Positions 26,051-37,505 of a stretch of 47,998 bases of DNA are shown here, one piece after another. Made by a program: the position numbers and the translations under genes. Under the pieces are notes generated by a model. The model made no database searches and was not told the DNA's origin. It saw nothing but the letters and a program-made list of their open reading frames with translations. This stretch comes from Chloroflexota bacterium (GTDB lineage Bacteria; Chloroflexota; Dormibacteria; Dormibacterales; Dormibacteraceae), in contig VBIU01000087.1 of the NCBI GenBank assembly GCA_005880945.1, positions 1-47,998 of the forward strand, in the 5' to 3' direction. The stretch's first letter is position 1; each line of letters begins with the position of its first letter.

Positions 26051-26662
26051 TCAGCCGAGGACCTCCGCGATGCGCACGGCGTGAACGAAAGCCCGCACCT
26101 TGTCCGGGTCCTTGACGCGAACCTCCGACTCCACCCCGCTCGAAACGTCGACGCCATACGGCTTGAAGGCGCTCACGACCTTGCCCACGTTACCCGGTTC
26201 AAGACCACCGGCGATGAAGACCTTGCGAGCGGCGAGAAGCTCTCCCGCGCGCTCCCACTCCCACGTGTGACCCGTCCCGCCACGCTGGTCGGCTGACCAC
26301 GAATCGAGCATGATCGGGTCCGGCCAAGCATCGGGGTCGGGGACGCGGCCCTCCTTGACCTTCAACACTTTCATCACCGGTCGCCCGGCGTCGAAACCAG
26401 GCGCCTCCGAGCCATGAAGCTGCAGCAGGTCGAGCCCCACGAAGTCGGCGATCTGCCGCACCTCGTCCACGCCCTGATCGATGAAGACGCCGACGATGAT
26501 GGGGCGAAGTGCCAGACCGTCGACTATCGCCTTCGCCTCCTCGGGCGTGACCCTTCGGTCGGAGTCGCAGAAATGAAAGCCGAGGAGGTCCGCACCGGCC
26601 TCGACGGCCGCCCTCGCCGCCTCCGGGTCGCAGATGCCGCAGATCTTCACCTGGATCGTCAT
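26051..26662 (-). CDS. trpF: phosphoribosylanthranilate isomerase
   Basis: 203 residues. [21 protein letters not shown] carries the catalytic Cys near residue 8; the general-acid Asp is probably that of IMLDSW, with [11 protein letters not shown] and GVDVSSGVE as phosphate-binding and C-terminal motifs. ATG 26662 overlaps the trpC stop (ATGA). Fourth tryptophan step counting from chorismate. Confidence 0.96.
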   Translation of the reverse strand: MTIQVKICGICDPEAARAAVEAGADLLGFHFCDSDRRVTPEEAKAIVDGLALRPIIVGVFIDQGVDEVRQIADFVGLDLLQLHGSEAPGFDAGRPVMKVLKVKEGRVPDPDAWPDPIMLDSWSADQRGGTGHTWEWERAGELLAARKVFIAGGLEPGNVGKVVSAFKPYGVDVSSGVESEVRVKDPDKVRAFVHAVRIAEVLG

Positions 26663-27444
26663 GCTGCCGCGAATTCCCTGATGCGACCGGCGGGATCTTC
26701 GGCCCGCATGAGCGACTCGCCGACGAGGATGGCATCGGCTCCTGCCTCGCGCATCCGGCGAGCATCCTCGACGCTGTGGATCCCGCTCTCCGCGACGAGC
26801 ACCACGTCCGGCGGGATCGCGTGCCGCAGCCGCTCGGTGAGGCTGGGGTCGACGGTGAATGTCCGGAGGTCGCGGTTGTTGACGCCGATCGCACGCGCAC
26901 CGCCCTTCAACGCTCTCTCGACCTCGCTCTCGTCGTGCACCTCCACCAGGACCGCAAGCCCGCGACTGCGCGCCACCCGCATCAGCTCGTCGAGCCGCTC
27001 TTGATCTAGCGCCGCAACTATCAGCAGCACCGCGTCGGCGCCCGCCGCCCTCGCCTCTCCCACCTCATATGGGTCGGTGACGAAGTCCTTGCGGAGGATG
27101 GGCAGGTCGGTCGCAAGCCGCGCGGCCTCGATGTGCTCCGGCCGGCCGCCGAAGCTGGCCATGTGGGTGAGAACTGAGATCGCCGCCGCGCCGCCGTCTG
27201 TGTACGCGCGAGCGAGCTCTGTCGGGCGGTATTCCTCAGCCAGGACTCCCATGCTCGGGGTGCGCTGCTTCATCTCGGCGATCACGGCGAGGCCCGGCCG
27301 GCGCAACGCGCCCACGAAATCCTTCGGCGTGTAGTCATGGATGGCGCGCTCGAGGTCGTCCTGAGTGGTCAGGGCGCGCCTTCGCTGCATGTCCTGCCTT
27401 GCCTCCGTCACCAGGCGGGCCAGCAGGTCCTCTGTCGAGCTCAC
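26659..27444 (-). CDS. trpC: indole-3-glycerol-phosphate synthase
   Basis: 261 residues. Catalytic lysine in VIAEMKQRTPSMG, second lysine in LPILRKDFV, Glu in VLVEVHDESEV, then IGVNNRDLRTF and VAESGI, all family motifs. It decarboxylates and cyclises CdRP. The TPS segment reads TPSMG rather than the more usual SPSKG, a mild deviation. Overlaps trpD stop and trpF start by 4 bp each. Confidence 0.96.
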   Translation of the reverse strand: MSSTEDLLARLVTEARQDMQRRRALTTQDDLERAIHDYTPKDFVGALRRPGLAVIAEMKQRTPSMGVLAEEYRPTELARAYTDGGAAAISVLTHMASFGGRPEHIEAARLATDLPILRKDFVTDPYEVGEARAAGADAVLLIVAALDQERLDELMRVARSRGLAVLVEVHDESEVERALKGGARAIGVNNRDLRTFTVDPSLTERLRHAIPPDVVLVAESGIHSVEDARRMREAGADAILVGESLMRAEDPAGRIREFAAA

Positions 27445-28438
27445 TCCTGCGAGATTGTCGCCCAGCGCTGGAGGACCTCGCCCGCCCTCCCGGAGTCGAT
27501 CGCTTCAGCGCCGGCCCGCAGCCCATCCTTCCAGTCCTTGGCCAGGCCGGCAGCTCGCAATGCCGCGGCGCAGTTCAGGAGAACCACGTCGCGCCGCGGA
27601 CCGGAGGCCCCATCAAGGATCTCACGGGCGATGCGCGCGTTCTCCTCGGGCCCTCCTCCCCGCATGGCCACGGGCGGGGCCATTGCAAGGCCGAGCTCCG
27701 AAGGGTCGAGCTCGTACTCATTGCGGCGCCCGTCGATCTCGATGACGTGCGACGGGCCGCTGACCGACAGCTCGTCCATGCCGTCGCCCGCATGGAACAC
27801 GATCGCCCGCTCCACCCCGAGCCGCATCAGCACTTCGGCCATCTTGCCGGCGACTGTCCCGTCCGCAACGCCGAGCGCCTGATACCTCGCGCCCGCCGGG
27901 TTGCAGAGCGGTCCGAGGACGTTGAACACGGTGCGCACTGCGAGCTCGCGGCGCGGCACGGTGGCGAAGCGAAACGAGGGATGAAAGATCGGAGCGAACA
28001 GGAAGCCGATTCCGGCACGTTCGATGCAGCGCGCCACACCCTCGGGACCCAGGTCGATTTTGACGCCCAGCTGCTCGAGCACATCGGCCGATCCGCAGAT
28101 GGACGAGGACGCCCGGTTGCCGTGCTTGGCGACTCGAGCGCCGCAAGCCGCGGCGACGATGGCCGACAGCGTCGAGATGTTGAATGTGGAGAGCCCATCG
28201 CCACCAGTTCCGCACGTGTCGAGCAGGTCGCCCTCGACCGAGATCGGTGTCGCCATGGCGCGAGCCGTCCGTGCAAAGCCCGCGAGCTCGTCGACCGACT
28301 CTCCCTTCATGCGGAGCGCGACGACGAAGCCGGCAATCTGGACGGGTGTGGCGTCGCCGCGCATTATCGTTTCGAAAGCGGCGGAAGCTTCGTCCCCGGT
28401 GAGAGATTCGCCGCGGACGAGCTTGGCGATCGCCTCTA

Positions 28439-28442
<4 letters not shown>
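27441..28442 (-). CDS. trpD: anthranilate phosphoribosyltransferase
   Basis: 333 residues. The PRPP-binding loop GTGGDGLSTFNIST is intact near residue 80; KHGNRASSS and GPEGVARCIE are as in the family, and FNVLGPLCNPAG follows. Transfers the phosphoribosyl group to anthranilate. Start ATG 28442 overlaps the trpG stop by 4 bp. Confidence 0.97.
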
Positions 28443-29025
<583 letters not shown>

Positions 29026-29029
<4 letters not shown>

Positions 29030-30441
29030 GTCTGCATCTCCTCGGCCATCTCGATCGCCTTGAACATCGCGCCCGCCTTCTCGAGCGTCTCGTCGAATTC
29101 CCTCTCCGGCCTCGAGTCGGCCACGACACCTGCGCCCGCCTGCACGTAGGCGATGCTCTCCGCGATGACCACTGTGCGCAGCGTGATCGCCATGTCGATG
29201 TTGCCTCCGAAGCTGACGTAACCCAGGGAGCCCGCATAGACCCCGCGCTGATCAGGCTCCAGGGCCGCGATCACCTCCATCGCGCGGATCTTGGGAGCTC
29301 CGGAAACTGTGCCGGCCGGAAACGCTGCGCGCAGCGCATCCAGCGATGTGCAGCCCTGACGCAGCTCGCCGCTGACCGTGGATGAGATGTGCATCACGTG
29401 CGAGTAGCGCTCGACCTCCATCAACCGGTCGACGCTGACAGTGCCAGGCCGGGCGACTCGGCCAACGTCGTTTCGGCCGAGATCGACGAGCATCACGTGC
29501 TCGGCTCTCTCCTTCAGGTCGCTCAGCAGCTCTCGCTCGAGCCGAGCATCCTCGGCTGGGTCCGTCCCGCGTCTGCGAGTGCCGGCCAGCGGCCTTGTCT
29601 CGACCCGCTTCCCCTCGACCTGCACCAGCTTCTCGGGCGAGGTGCCCACGACGTGCCGGTCCCCGCCCAAAGAGAGGAAGAACATGTAGGGCGACGGGTT
29701 GATCGCGCGCAGGCAGCGATAGACGTCAAACGGGCTCGCCGCCAGCCGCTTGTGGAATCGCTGCGAGACGACGATCTGGAAGGCGTCGCCGGCGAGGATG
29801 TGCTCCCTCGCCGCATCGACCATGGCGTGGAACTGCCCTGGAGTCACGTTCGATTTCCATGGCGTCCCGTCGACTCCGCGGCTTGGCTCCTGGAGTTGGT
29901 CAGAAGAGAGGCGCTGCTCCATCTCGTCGATGCGGCCGATCGCCGCGTCATACTCCTCGCGATCCGGTCGGTGAATGGTCAGGAGCTTGAGCCGGCGCGT
30001 CACGTGGTCGAAGACGGCGAGGTCCTCCGCGCGGAGAAACGCGCTCTCTGGCATCGGAGGAGCCGCGCCCTGCGCCAGAGGCAGCCGTTCGAAGTGGCGG
30101 GCAGTCTCGTATCCGAGGTAGCCGACAGCCCCGCCATGAAACCGGGGCACCCCCCGCACCGGCGCGGTCATCTCGGCCGCGACCGAACGCAGCGCGGGCA
30201 GCGGGTCACCGTCACCCAACTCGAGAGGCTTGGGCCGAAAGCCGATGAACGAGTAGCGCGCGAGCCGCTCGCCTCCCTCGACGCTCTCGAGCAGAAAGCC
30301 CGGCGAGCCGGGGGGACAAAGCAGCGTGTAAGCGCGGACGGGGGTGAGCATGTCGGCCAGCACCTCCCGATAGACCGGGATGAGCGCGTGATCCTTGGCC
30401 AGCGCCCGGGACTCCTCCCGGGTGGGTGTGCAATCCCTCAT
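29026..30441 (-). CDS. trpE: anthranilate synthase component I
   Basis: 471 residues from ATG 30441, chosen because GAGG lies seven bases upstream; a TTG further up is possible but lacks this. Makes anthranilate from chorismate. The N-terminal LLESVEGGERLARYSFIG holds the Trp feedback site; catalytic motifs include GDAFQIVVSQRF, GTSPEKLV, TRPLAGTRRRG, LGRNDVGRV, PAGTVSGAPKIRAMEVI and GAGVVADSRPE. First gene of the supercluster that continues to menC. The leader contains a double hairpin but no Trp-codon leader peptide. Confidence 0.96.
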
Positions 30442-30516
30442 CTCAACCTCATCTGTTCTGCTCTCGTCGCCCTGCTCTCTATGGCTGGGCCGGCCGGACC
30501 GCAAACGTTATCAGAG

Positions 30517-30555
30517 AACCCTCTCCCTGAAGGGGAGAGGGTTCAGGGAGAGGGG
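30517..30555. repeat. GGGAGAGGG hairpin repeat in the trpE leader
   Basis: On the minus strand, segment 1 (13 bases at 30554-30542) and segment 2 (nine bases within 30541-30532) can each pair with segment 3 (30531-30519), so two exclusive hairpins of 13 and 9 bp are possible. This resembles an attenuator switch, but similar GGGAGAGGG inverted repeats are common dispersed intergenic repeats. It lies 76 bp before trpE and 12 bp after the HhH gene. Confidence 0.6.
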
Positions 30556-30567
30556 TCCGCGTCCGCT

Positions 30568-31113
30568 CTAACCTTTCGCCTTAGATTTCATCTCGCGCTT
30601 GACGGCGCGAGCCTCGGCCATCGTTGCTTCGGAGTCGACATCGGCGACCGTGTGCCAGCTGGCAGCGTGTTTCTCCCAACCCGCCGGCTTGACCCCGAAC
30701 TTCTTCGCCAGCACGGCCACGAGGATCTTCACCTTCATGTCACCGAAGCCGGGCAGCTTCTTGATGCGCACCGCGAGATCGTCGCCATCGCGCGCACCCG
30801 TCCACACCGCCGCCGCGTCGCCGCCGTACTCCTTGACGATCGCCTGGCACAGGGCCTGGACGCGTTGAGCCATGCTGCCGGGGAAGCGGTGAAGAGCCGG
30901 GCGCTCGCGAAATACGGTAATGAGCTTGTCGGGGTCCGAAGCGGCGATCTTGCCGGCGTCGAGATGGCCGAGGCGCTGCTTCAACTCATAAGGGCCGGCG
31001 AACGCCTTCTCCATCTTGACCTGCTGGTCCAGGACCAGTCCGATGAGCAACGCGAGCGGATCTGTCTCGAGCAGCCGGTTGGCTTCGGGATTTTCCGTCC
31101 AGACGATGGGCAC
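30568..31113 (-). CDS. uncharacterised HhH-GPD family protein (TIGR03252-like)
   Basis: 181 residues. Helix-hairpin-helix resembling base-excision glycosylases: LALLIGLVLDQQVKMEKAF and KLPGFGDMKVKILVAVLAKKFG, the latter being the HhH with its GFG turn. The catalytic Lys/Asp of active glycosylases is not evident. Conserved in high-GC Gram-positives without a known role. Transcribed away from the baseplate-J-like gene, 78 bp apart; ends 126 bp before trpE on the same strand, so some read-through is possible. Confidence 0.78.
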   Translation of the reverse strand: MPIVWTENPEANRLLETDPLALLIGLVLDQQVKMEKAFAGPYELKQRLGHLDAGKIAASDPDKLITVFRERPALHRFPGSMAQRVQALCQAIVKEYGGDAAAVWTGARDGDDLAVRIKKLPGFGDMKVKILVAVLAKKFGVKPAGWEKHAASWHTVADVDSEATMAEARAVKREMKSKAKG

Positions 31114-31191
31114 CTGTGCATTATCCCGCTCGAGCTCAGGTCGAGAGGCTGGGTTTGATTACCGACTGTATGGTTCTATCGTTCCACCTGT

Positions 31192-32301
31192 ATGGGCCAA
31201 AATCGCCAGCTGATCCCCGCGATCCTCCTCAGCGCGGTCGTCGTCGTGGTGGCCGTGCTGGGAAGCTTCGTCTACGCCGAGACCGCGTCCGTGAAGGTCT
31301 CCGTCCCGCCCCAGAAGCTTGTCGCCACGACAAAGCTGTCGAGCGGCCAGGGGAGCGGGGACCTGAGGACGCAGCACATCGACGCCACAGTCACTGAGGC
31401 CGAGAGCGGCACCGCGAGCACTGTCTTCGTCGCGGCCACCTTCGCCTCGGGTTCCGTGGTGTTCACGTGCTCCACGTCAAGCTGCCCGGCGCAGTTCACC
31501 GTCGCGGCCGGAACGCTCGTGACCACTTCCAAGTCGCTGGGGTACGCCACGCAGGCGGCCGGCGTGGTGACGCGCACCAACCCGGCCACCGTCGGCGTAC
31601 GCGCGACCGCGACCGGCGCATCCTGGAACACAGCACCCGGCACTGTGACCGTGATTCCCCAGAGCCAGTATTCGAGCGATCTCCACGTGACCAACCCCGC
31701 TGCAATAGCCGGAGGCGCCGATGCGACCTCGAAGCCGGTCATCCAGCAATCGGACTTCGATTCAGTGCGCACGACATTGACAGCGCAGGTCAACGAGGCC
31801 CTCGGCGTGGCGTTGAAGGCGAAGGCGTATCAGATGAGCTTCATCGCGGACGGACCGCCGGTCCTGACGGTGATCAGCGACCACAAAGTCGGCGACGCCG
31901 TCCCGGCGTTCACAATCACGATCACAGGCACTCTTGGCGCGACCGCTTTTGCCGACGACGAAGCGAAGGCTCTGATGCGGACCGCGCTGGACGCCAAGGT
32001 CCCAGCCGGGCAGCAGCTGACGAACGATCCGATCCAGTACACGTGGCAGATCCAGCGAACTCCGAACGCGGGTCTGACGGTGAACGGGACGGCGGTCGGC
32101 TACATCTCCCCGACCATCTCGACCAACGCGCTTCGGTCGCGAATCCGAGGCCTCAACGTCACGGACGCTCGCAAATCAATCGAGCACTCAGTTCCAGGGA
32201 GCCAGGTCGAGATCCACATTTCTCCGGTCGCCGTCCCGTGGCTGCCGCTCGTCGCGGAGCACATCATGATCACGGTGCAGGTTCAGTCGCTCGCGCACTA
32301 A
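31192..32301 (+). CDS. membrane-anchored baseplate-J-like protein
   Basis: 369 residues. One hydrophobic helix at 8-29, then an outside domain. The repeats of SGSVVFTCSTSSCPAQFTVA followed by AGTLVTTS and VGVRATATG match the baseplate-J-like beta-rich domain found in cell-surface proteins of several non-phage bacteria. No other phage genes are near, so this is not a prophage. Role unknown; probably envelope. ATG 31192 without clear Shine-Dalgarno, so the transcript may be leaderless. Confidence 0.7.
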   Translation: MGQNRQLIPAILLSAVVVVVAVLGSFVYAETASVKVSVPPQKLVATTKLSSGQGSGDLRTQHIDATVTEAESGTASTVFVAATFASGSVVFTCSTSSCPAQFTVAAGTLVTTSKSLGYATQAAGVVTRTNPATVGVRATATGASWNTAPGTVTVIPQSQYSSDLHVTNPAAIAGGADATSKPVIQQSDFDSVRTTLTAQVNEALGVALKAKAYQMSFIADGPPVLTVISDHKVGDAVPAFTITITGTLGATAFADDEAKALMRTALDAKVPAGQQLTNDPIQYTWQIQRTPNAGLTVNGTAVGYISPTISTNALRSRIRGLNVTDARKSIEHSVPGSQVEIHISPVAVPWLPLVAEHIMITVQVQSLAH

Positions 32302-32340
32302 AAGCAAGGGCGGTGTAGCCTGCGGCGTTATACGTCTTTG

Positions 32341-32356
32341 TGGGGGCTTGCCCCCA
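32341..32356. terminator. 7-bp hairpin after the baseplate-J-like gene
   Basis: TGGGGGC / GCCCCCA with a two-base loop, 40 bp past the stop at 32301. No T-run follows, so termination is uncertain; the next gene's ribosome site AGGAGG is about 45 bp downstream, leaving room for its own promoter. Confidence 0.4.
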
Positions 32357-32409
32357 ACATACCGGGCCCCGCTCGGCACCGGCCGATCCGGGGAACAGGA
32401 GGAAACGAA

Positions 32410-32829
32410 TTGCCAAGGACCAGGATTTTCAAGATCGGAGCCGCGACGGTGGCGGCTGGGGCAGGAGTGATCCTGGCGATCACCTCTGTCATGGCCCACT
32501 CGACCCAGACCGCGGCGTTCCACGCTAAAGGCACGTCTGCTGTGACCAGTGTGATGAACGCGCTCGAGCAGAAGCAGGATGCCGCCGAGGCGGCGGCCAA
32601 GCTGGCCGCCCAGCAGAAGAAGGCGGCCGCGCTCGCAGCCAAAGCGGCGAAGGAAGCGGCTCAAGCCGCCGAAGAGGCGAACGAATCAGCCGCCGAGGCG
32701 GCCGATGAGCAAGCGGACGCGACCGAGCCTGCCGACACCGACACGGAGCAGGATGAGGACGGCGCGGCCAACCAAGACGAGGACCAGGACGAGCAGCCGG
32801 AACAGAACGACACTGAAGAATCCGACTGA
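32410..32829 (+). CDS. alanine-rich acidic protein with N-terminal signal/anchor
   Basis: 139 residues from TTG 32410, supported by AGGAGG eight bases upstream. Basic start PRTRIFK, a hydrophobic helix at about 8-27, then an Ala/Lys/Glu helical stretch (about 45-95) and a strongly acidic tail rich in Asp, Glu and Gln. No family recognised. Predicted outside the membrane, possibly as a coiled coil that binds cations or polymers. A terminator follows 24 bp after the stop. Confidence 0.65.
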   Translation: MPRTRIFKIGAATVAAGAGVILAITSVMAHSTQTAAFHAKGTSAVTSVMNALEQKQDAAEAAAKLAAQQKKAAALAAKAAKEAAQAAEEANESAAEAADEQADATEPADTDTEQDEDGAANQDEDQDEQPEQNDTEESD

Positions 32830-32853
32830 ACCGATAACGGGCTGAACACAAAC

Positions 32854-32884
32854 GGGTCGGGTCGCAAGGCCCGGCCCTTTCTCT
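32854..32884 (+). terminator. rho-independent terminator
   Basis: Ten-base-pair stem GGGTCGGGTC / GGCCCGGCCC (two G-U pairs) with a GCAA tetraloop, followed by TTTCTCTT. It ends the alanine-rich protein gene and faces the converging formate dehydrogenase operon, whose stop is at 32899. Confidence 0.85.
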
Positions 32885-32898
32885 TCACAAGGCGGGGA

Positions 32899-33774
32899 TC
32901 AACCCTTGGTTTCGCGACTCCTCTGCTGGACGAACTGAAACCCGAAACGTCCCTTGACGCAAAGATGCCCGGCCGTGACGCTGTGGTCGAGCGGAGAGGT
33001 GACCTTGACTATCGAGTTGTCCTGCACGTGCAGCTCGAGCATGCATCCCACTCCGCAGTAGGGGCAGACCGTCTCCGTCACCTTCTGCTGTGACTCGTCC
33101 CAGGTGCCCGCCTGCCGCATGTCGTACTCGCTCTTGAACATGAGGGCGCCGGTTGGGCAGACCCCGATGCAGTTGCCGCAGTACACGCAGGCCGAATCCG
33201 GCAGCTCGACTGTGAACTCGGTTGAGATATGGGCGTCGAAGCCGCGGCCCGCGACGCCGATGGCAAACGTGTTCTGTGCATCGACGCCACACGCTTCGAC
33301 GCACTTGTAGCAGAGGATGCATCGCGAGTAGTCGCGGACATACAGGTCGTTGTCGATCTTCACTGGCTGCGCAACCGTGGCGGCAGCGCCGAATCGTTCG
33401 GGCTTCGCGCCGTAACGCGCCATCCATCCGTGCACCTGCTGCGCGCACAGCGCCATGTCGACGGAGGATGCGAGGAGCTCCAACACGAGCCGGCGGCTGT
33501 GGCGCACTCGTTCCGAGTCGGTGAGAACCTTCATCTCGGGCTCGACCTTGCGTGAGCATGCGGGGACCAGGACGCGCGACCCCTCCACCTCGACCACGCA
33601 GACGCGGCAGACGTTGACCGGCGTCAGCGTCTCCAGCTGGCACAGGGTCGGCGTGTCGATCTGGAGCCGCCGGCACGCCTCGAGGATCGTGGTCCCTTCA
33701 GGCACCTGAACGTCGGTGCCGTCGACGCTGATCTTGACCATGCGTTTCGGCAGCCCGACGAAGACCTCGTTCAT
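32899..33774 (-). CDS. formate dehydrogenase Fe-S subunit (split-off N-terminal half of the alpha subunit)
   Basis: 291 residues matching the N-terminal part of NAD-dependent FdhA/NuoG. A [2Fe-2S] ferredoxin domain comes first (TLCQLETL, NVCRVCVVEVEG, PACSR), then a degenerate His/Cys cluster site (SSVDMALCAQQ, only one Cys). Two [4Fe-4S] sites follow (CILCYKCVEACG and CVYCGNCIGVCP), then the Mo-enzyme [4Fe-4S] site CPYCGVGC...GHLCVKGRFGFQF. The chain stops there, where the catalytic domain would continue. ATG 33774 follows the NuoEF stop directly. It presumably carries electrons from the catalytic subunit to NuoEF. Confidence 0.88.
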   Translation of the reverse strand: MNEVFVGLPKRMVKISVDGTDVQVPEGTTILEACRRLQIDTPTLCQLETLTPVNVCRVCVVEVEGSRVLVPACSRKVEPEMKVLTDSERVRHSRRLVLELLASSVDMALCAQQVHGWMARYGAKPERFGAAATVAQPVKIDNDLYVRDYSRCILCYKCVEACGVDAQNTFAIGVAGRGFDAHISTEFTVELPDSACVYCGNCIGVCPTGALMFKSEYDMRQAGTWDESQQKVTETVCPYCGVGCMLELHVQDNSIVKVTSPLDHSVTAGHLCVKGRFGFQFVQQRSRETKG

Positions 33775-35600
<1,826 letters not shown>

Positions 35601-35601
<1 letters not shown>

Positions 35602-37505
35602 TAAGCGCCGGCCGTCACGAGCTTGTCGATCCGGATCGCGCTCGCCTTGAACTCGGCGGTGCCCGACTTGGGGTCGGTGGCGTCGATGGTGAGGATGTTG
35701 GTCGACACCTGGTCCGGAAAGTGCAACGTCATGAAGGCGAGGCCCGGGCGCAGCGATGCGTCGAAGCGGACCGGTACTTCGACCGAGCCGCGTCGCGAGC
35801 TCGCTCGCACCCTCTCCCCATCCAAAACGCCGAGGCTCGCTCCGTCTGCGGGCGAGATCAGGAGCGCTTCGCGCGTGCGTAACGGCGACGTATAGCCACC
35901 GGTCTGCACGCCTGTGTTGAACGAGTCGAGCCGCCGGCCCGTCGTGAGCCGGATCGGAAACTCTTCGGTCAGCTGATCGACGGGCGGGTCGTGCTCTACG
36001 GCATGGAACGGAGCGCGCGGGCCCTCGACTGGGTCCTGCCACAGGCGCTCGTGAAGGAACAGCGTGCCCGGATGATCCTCGTCGTAGCACGGCCACTGGA
36101 TGCCGCCGAGCTCGTCGAGCCGCCGGTACGCCATGCCGGCATGCATCGGTGACAGGCTGCGGCACTCGTCCCAAACCGCCTCGGCGCTCGGCCGGCCCCA
36201 GTCAGACCCGAGGCGCCGGGCGAGCTCGCTGATGATCTCGATGTCGTCGCGCGCGCCGGCCGGCGGCTGGAGGGCTCGGCGCACTCGCTGGACGCGCCGC
36301 TCGCTGTTGGTCACCGTGCCTTCCGACTCGGCCCAGCCTGCGGCCGCGGGCAGCACGATGTGGGCCAGCTCCGCGGTCTGCGTGAGGAATATGTCCTGGA
36401 CGACCAGGTGGTCGAGACCGCTTAGCAGGCGGACCGCTCTCGTCTGATCGGCTTCGCTGCGCGCGGGGTTCTCGCCCACGATGTACGCGGACTTGAGCTC
36501 GCCGTGCTCCATCGCCTCAAACATCTCGCTGAGGTGGTAGCCCTTCTTATCGGGAAACTTCGCGCCGCCCCAGGCGCTCGAGAACTTTTGATGGATGGCG
36601 GGGTCTTGCAGGTCCTGGAAACCGGGAAGCCGGGCGGGAATCGCGCCCATGTCTCCGCCGCCCTGGACGTTGTTCTGCCCTCGGAGCGGGTTCAGGCCGC
36701 AGCCGTAGCGTCCTACCTTTCCTGTGAGGAGCGCGAGGTTGATGAGCGCGAGCACGTTGTCGGTCGCGTTGTGGTGCTCGGTGATGCCGAGCGTCCAGCA
36801 GATCATCCCCCGGTCCGCGCGGCCGTACGCGTGCGCCACCTCTTTGATGGCTTCGCCCGGCACTCCCGTCTCGCGCTCGGCTCGCTCCAACGGGTAGGCC
36901 TCGACGCACCGAGCGTAGTCCTCGTAACCGGACGTAGCCCGGCCGATGAACTCCTGGTTCGCCAGACCCTCGTGGATGATCTCGCGCGCCATCGCGTTGG
37001 CCAGCGAGATGTCGCTTCCGACATCGAGGCCGAGCCACAGGTCCGCCCACTCGCCCGACCCGGTCCGGCGTGGATCGACCGCTATCAGGCGCGCGCCGTT
37101 GCGGACGCCGCGCAGCAGGTGGTGGAAGAAGATCGGATGCGTCTCGCGAGCGTTTGAGCCCCACAGGATGATGAGGTCGGTCTCCTCAGCCTCGCGGTAC
37201 GACGAGGTTCCTCCTCCGGCTCCGAACACTGTCGCCAGACCGGCGACGCTCGGGGCATGTCAAGTCCGGTTGCAGCTGTCGACGTTGTTGCTGCCCATGA
37301 CCACGCGCGTGAACTTCTGCGCCATGAAGTTCATCTCGTTCGTCGTCTTGGAACAGCTGAACATGCCGAATCCGTTCGGCCCGAGACGCCTCGCCGCATC
37401 GAACCCCGCCGCAGCTCGTGAGAGCGCTTCGTCCCACGAAGCGGGGCGAAGACTTCCGCCCTCCCTCACAAGCGGTTGGGTTAGGCGCTCGAGGCCTTCA
37501 CCCAT
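35601..37505 (-). CDS. fdhA: formate dehydrogenase catalytic subunit, selenoprotein
   Basis: 634 residues if the in-frame TGA at 37262-37260 is read as selenocysteine (residue 82). The context is NNVDSCNRT-U-HAPSVAGLA, the formate dehydrogenase active site in which Sec (or Cys) is followed by the catalytic His. The frame continues open with the Mo-bis-MGD domain (LIILWGSNARETHP, MICWTLGITEHHN, GLNPLRGQNNVQGGGDMGA, AYIVGENPARSEAD) and the C-terminal cofactor cap (RLTTGRRLDSFNTGVQTGG). It starts at MGEGLERLTQPLVREGG, so the usual N-terminal Fe-S domains are absent; they are encoded at 32899-33774. ATG 37505 overlaps the aminotransferase stop by 8 bp. Oxidises formate to CO2. Confidence 0.92.
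37222..37262 (-). promoter_or_regulatory. bacterial SECIS element with UGA selenocysteine codon
   Basis: UGA at 37262-37260, then on the minus strand a lower stem CCGAGC / GUUCGG, a 3-nt bulge, an upper stem GUCGCC / GGCGAC and a 5-nt apical loop GGUCU at 37241-37237. The loop begins 18 nt after the UGA. In E. coli fdhF the SelB-binding loop also contains GGUCU and lies at the same distance. This supports Sec insertion by SelB rather than a true stop or frameshift. selA, selB, selC and selD are not in this window. Confidence 0.88.

Noticed and set aside
31192-32301. prophage or tailocin from the baseplate-J-like gene
   Set aside because: It has a membrane anchor and no other phage genes within 15 kb.
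35602-36174. N-terminal extension of the NuoEF fusion
   Set aside because: It lies inside fdhA, whose frame is clearly the coding one; GTG 35601 gives a normal protein.
37260-37262. fdhA TGA as frameshift or pseudogene stop
   Set aside because: The frame on both sides is the same, the stop falls at the Sec/Cys position, and a SECIS hairpin follows.
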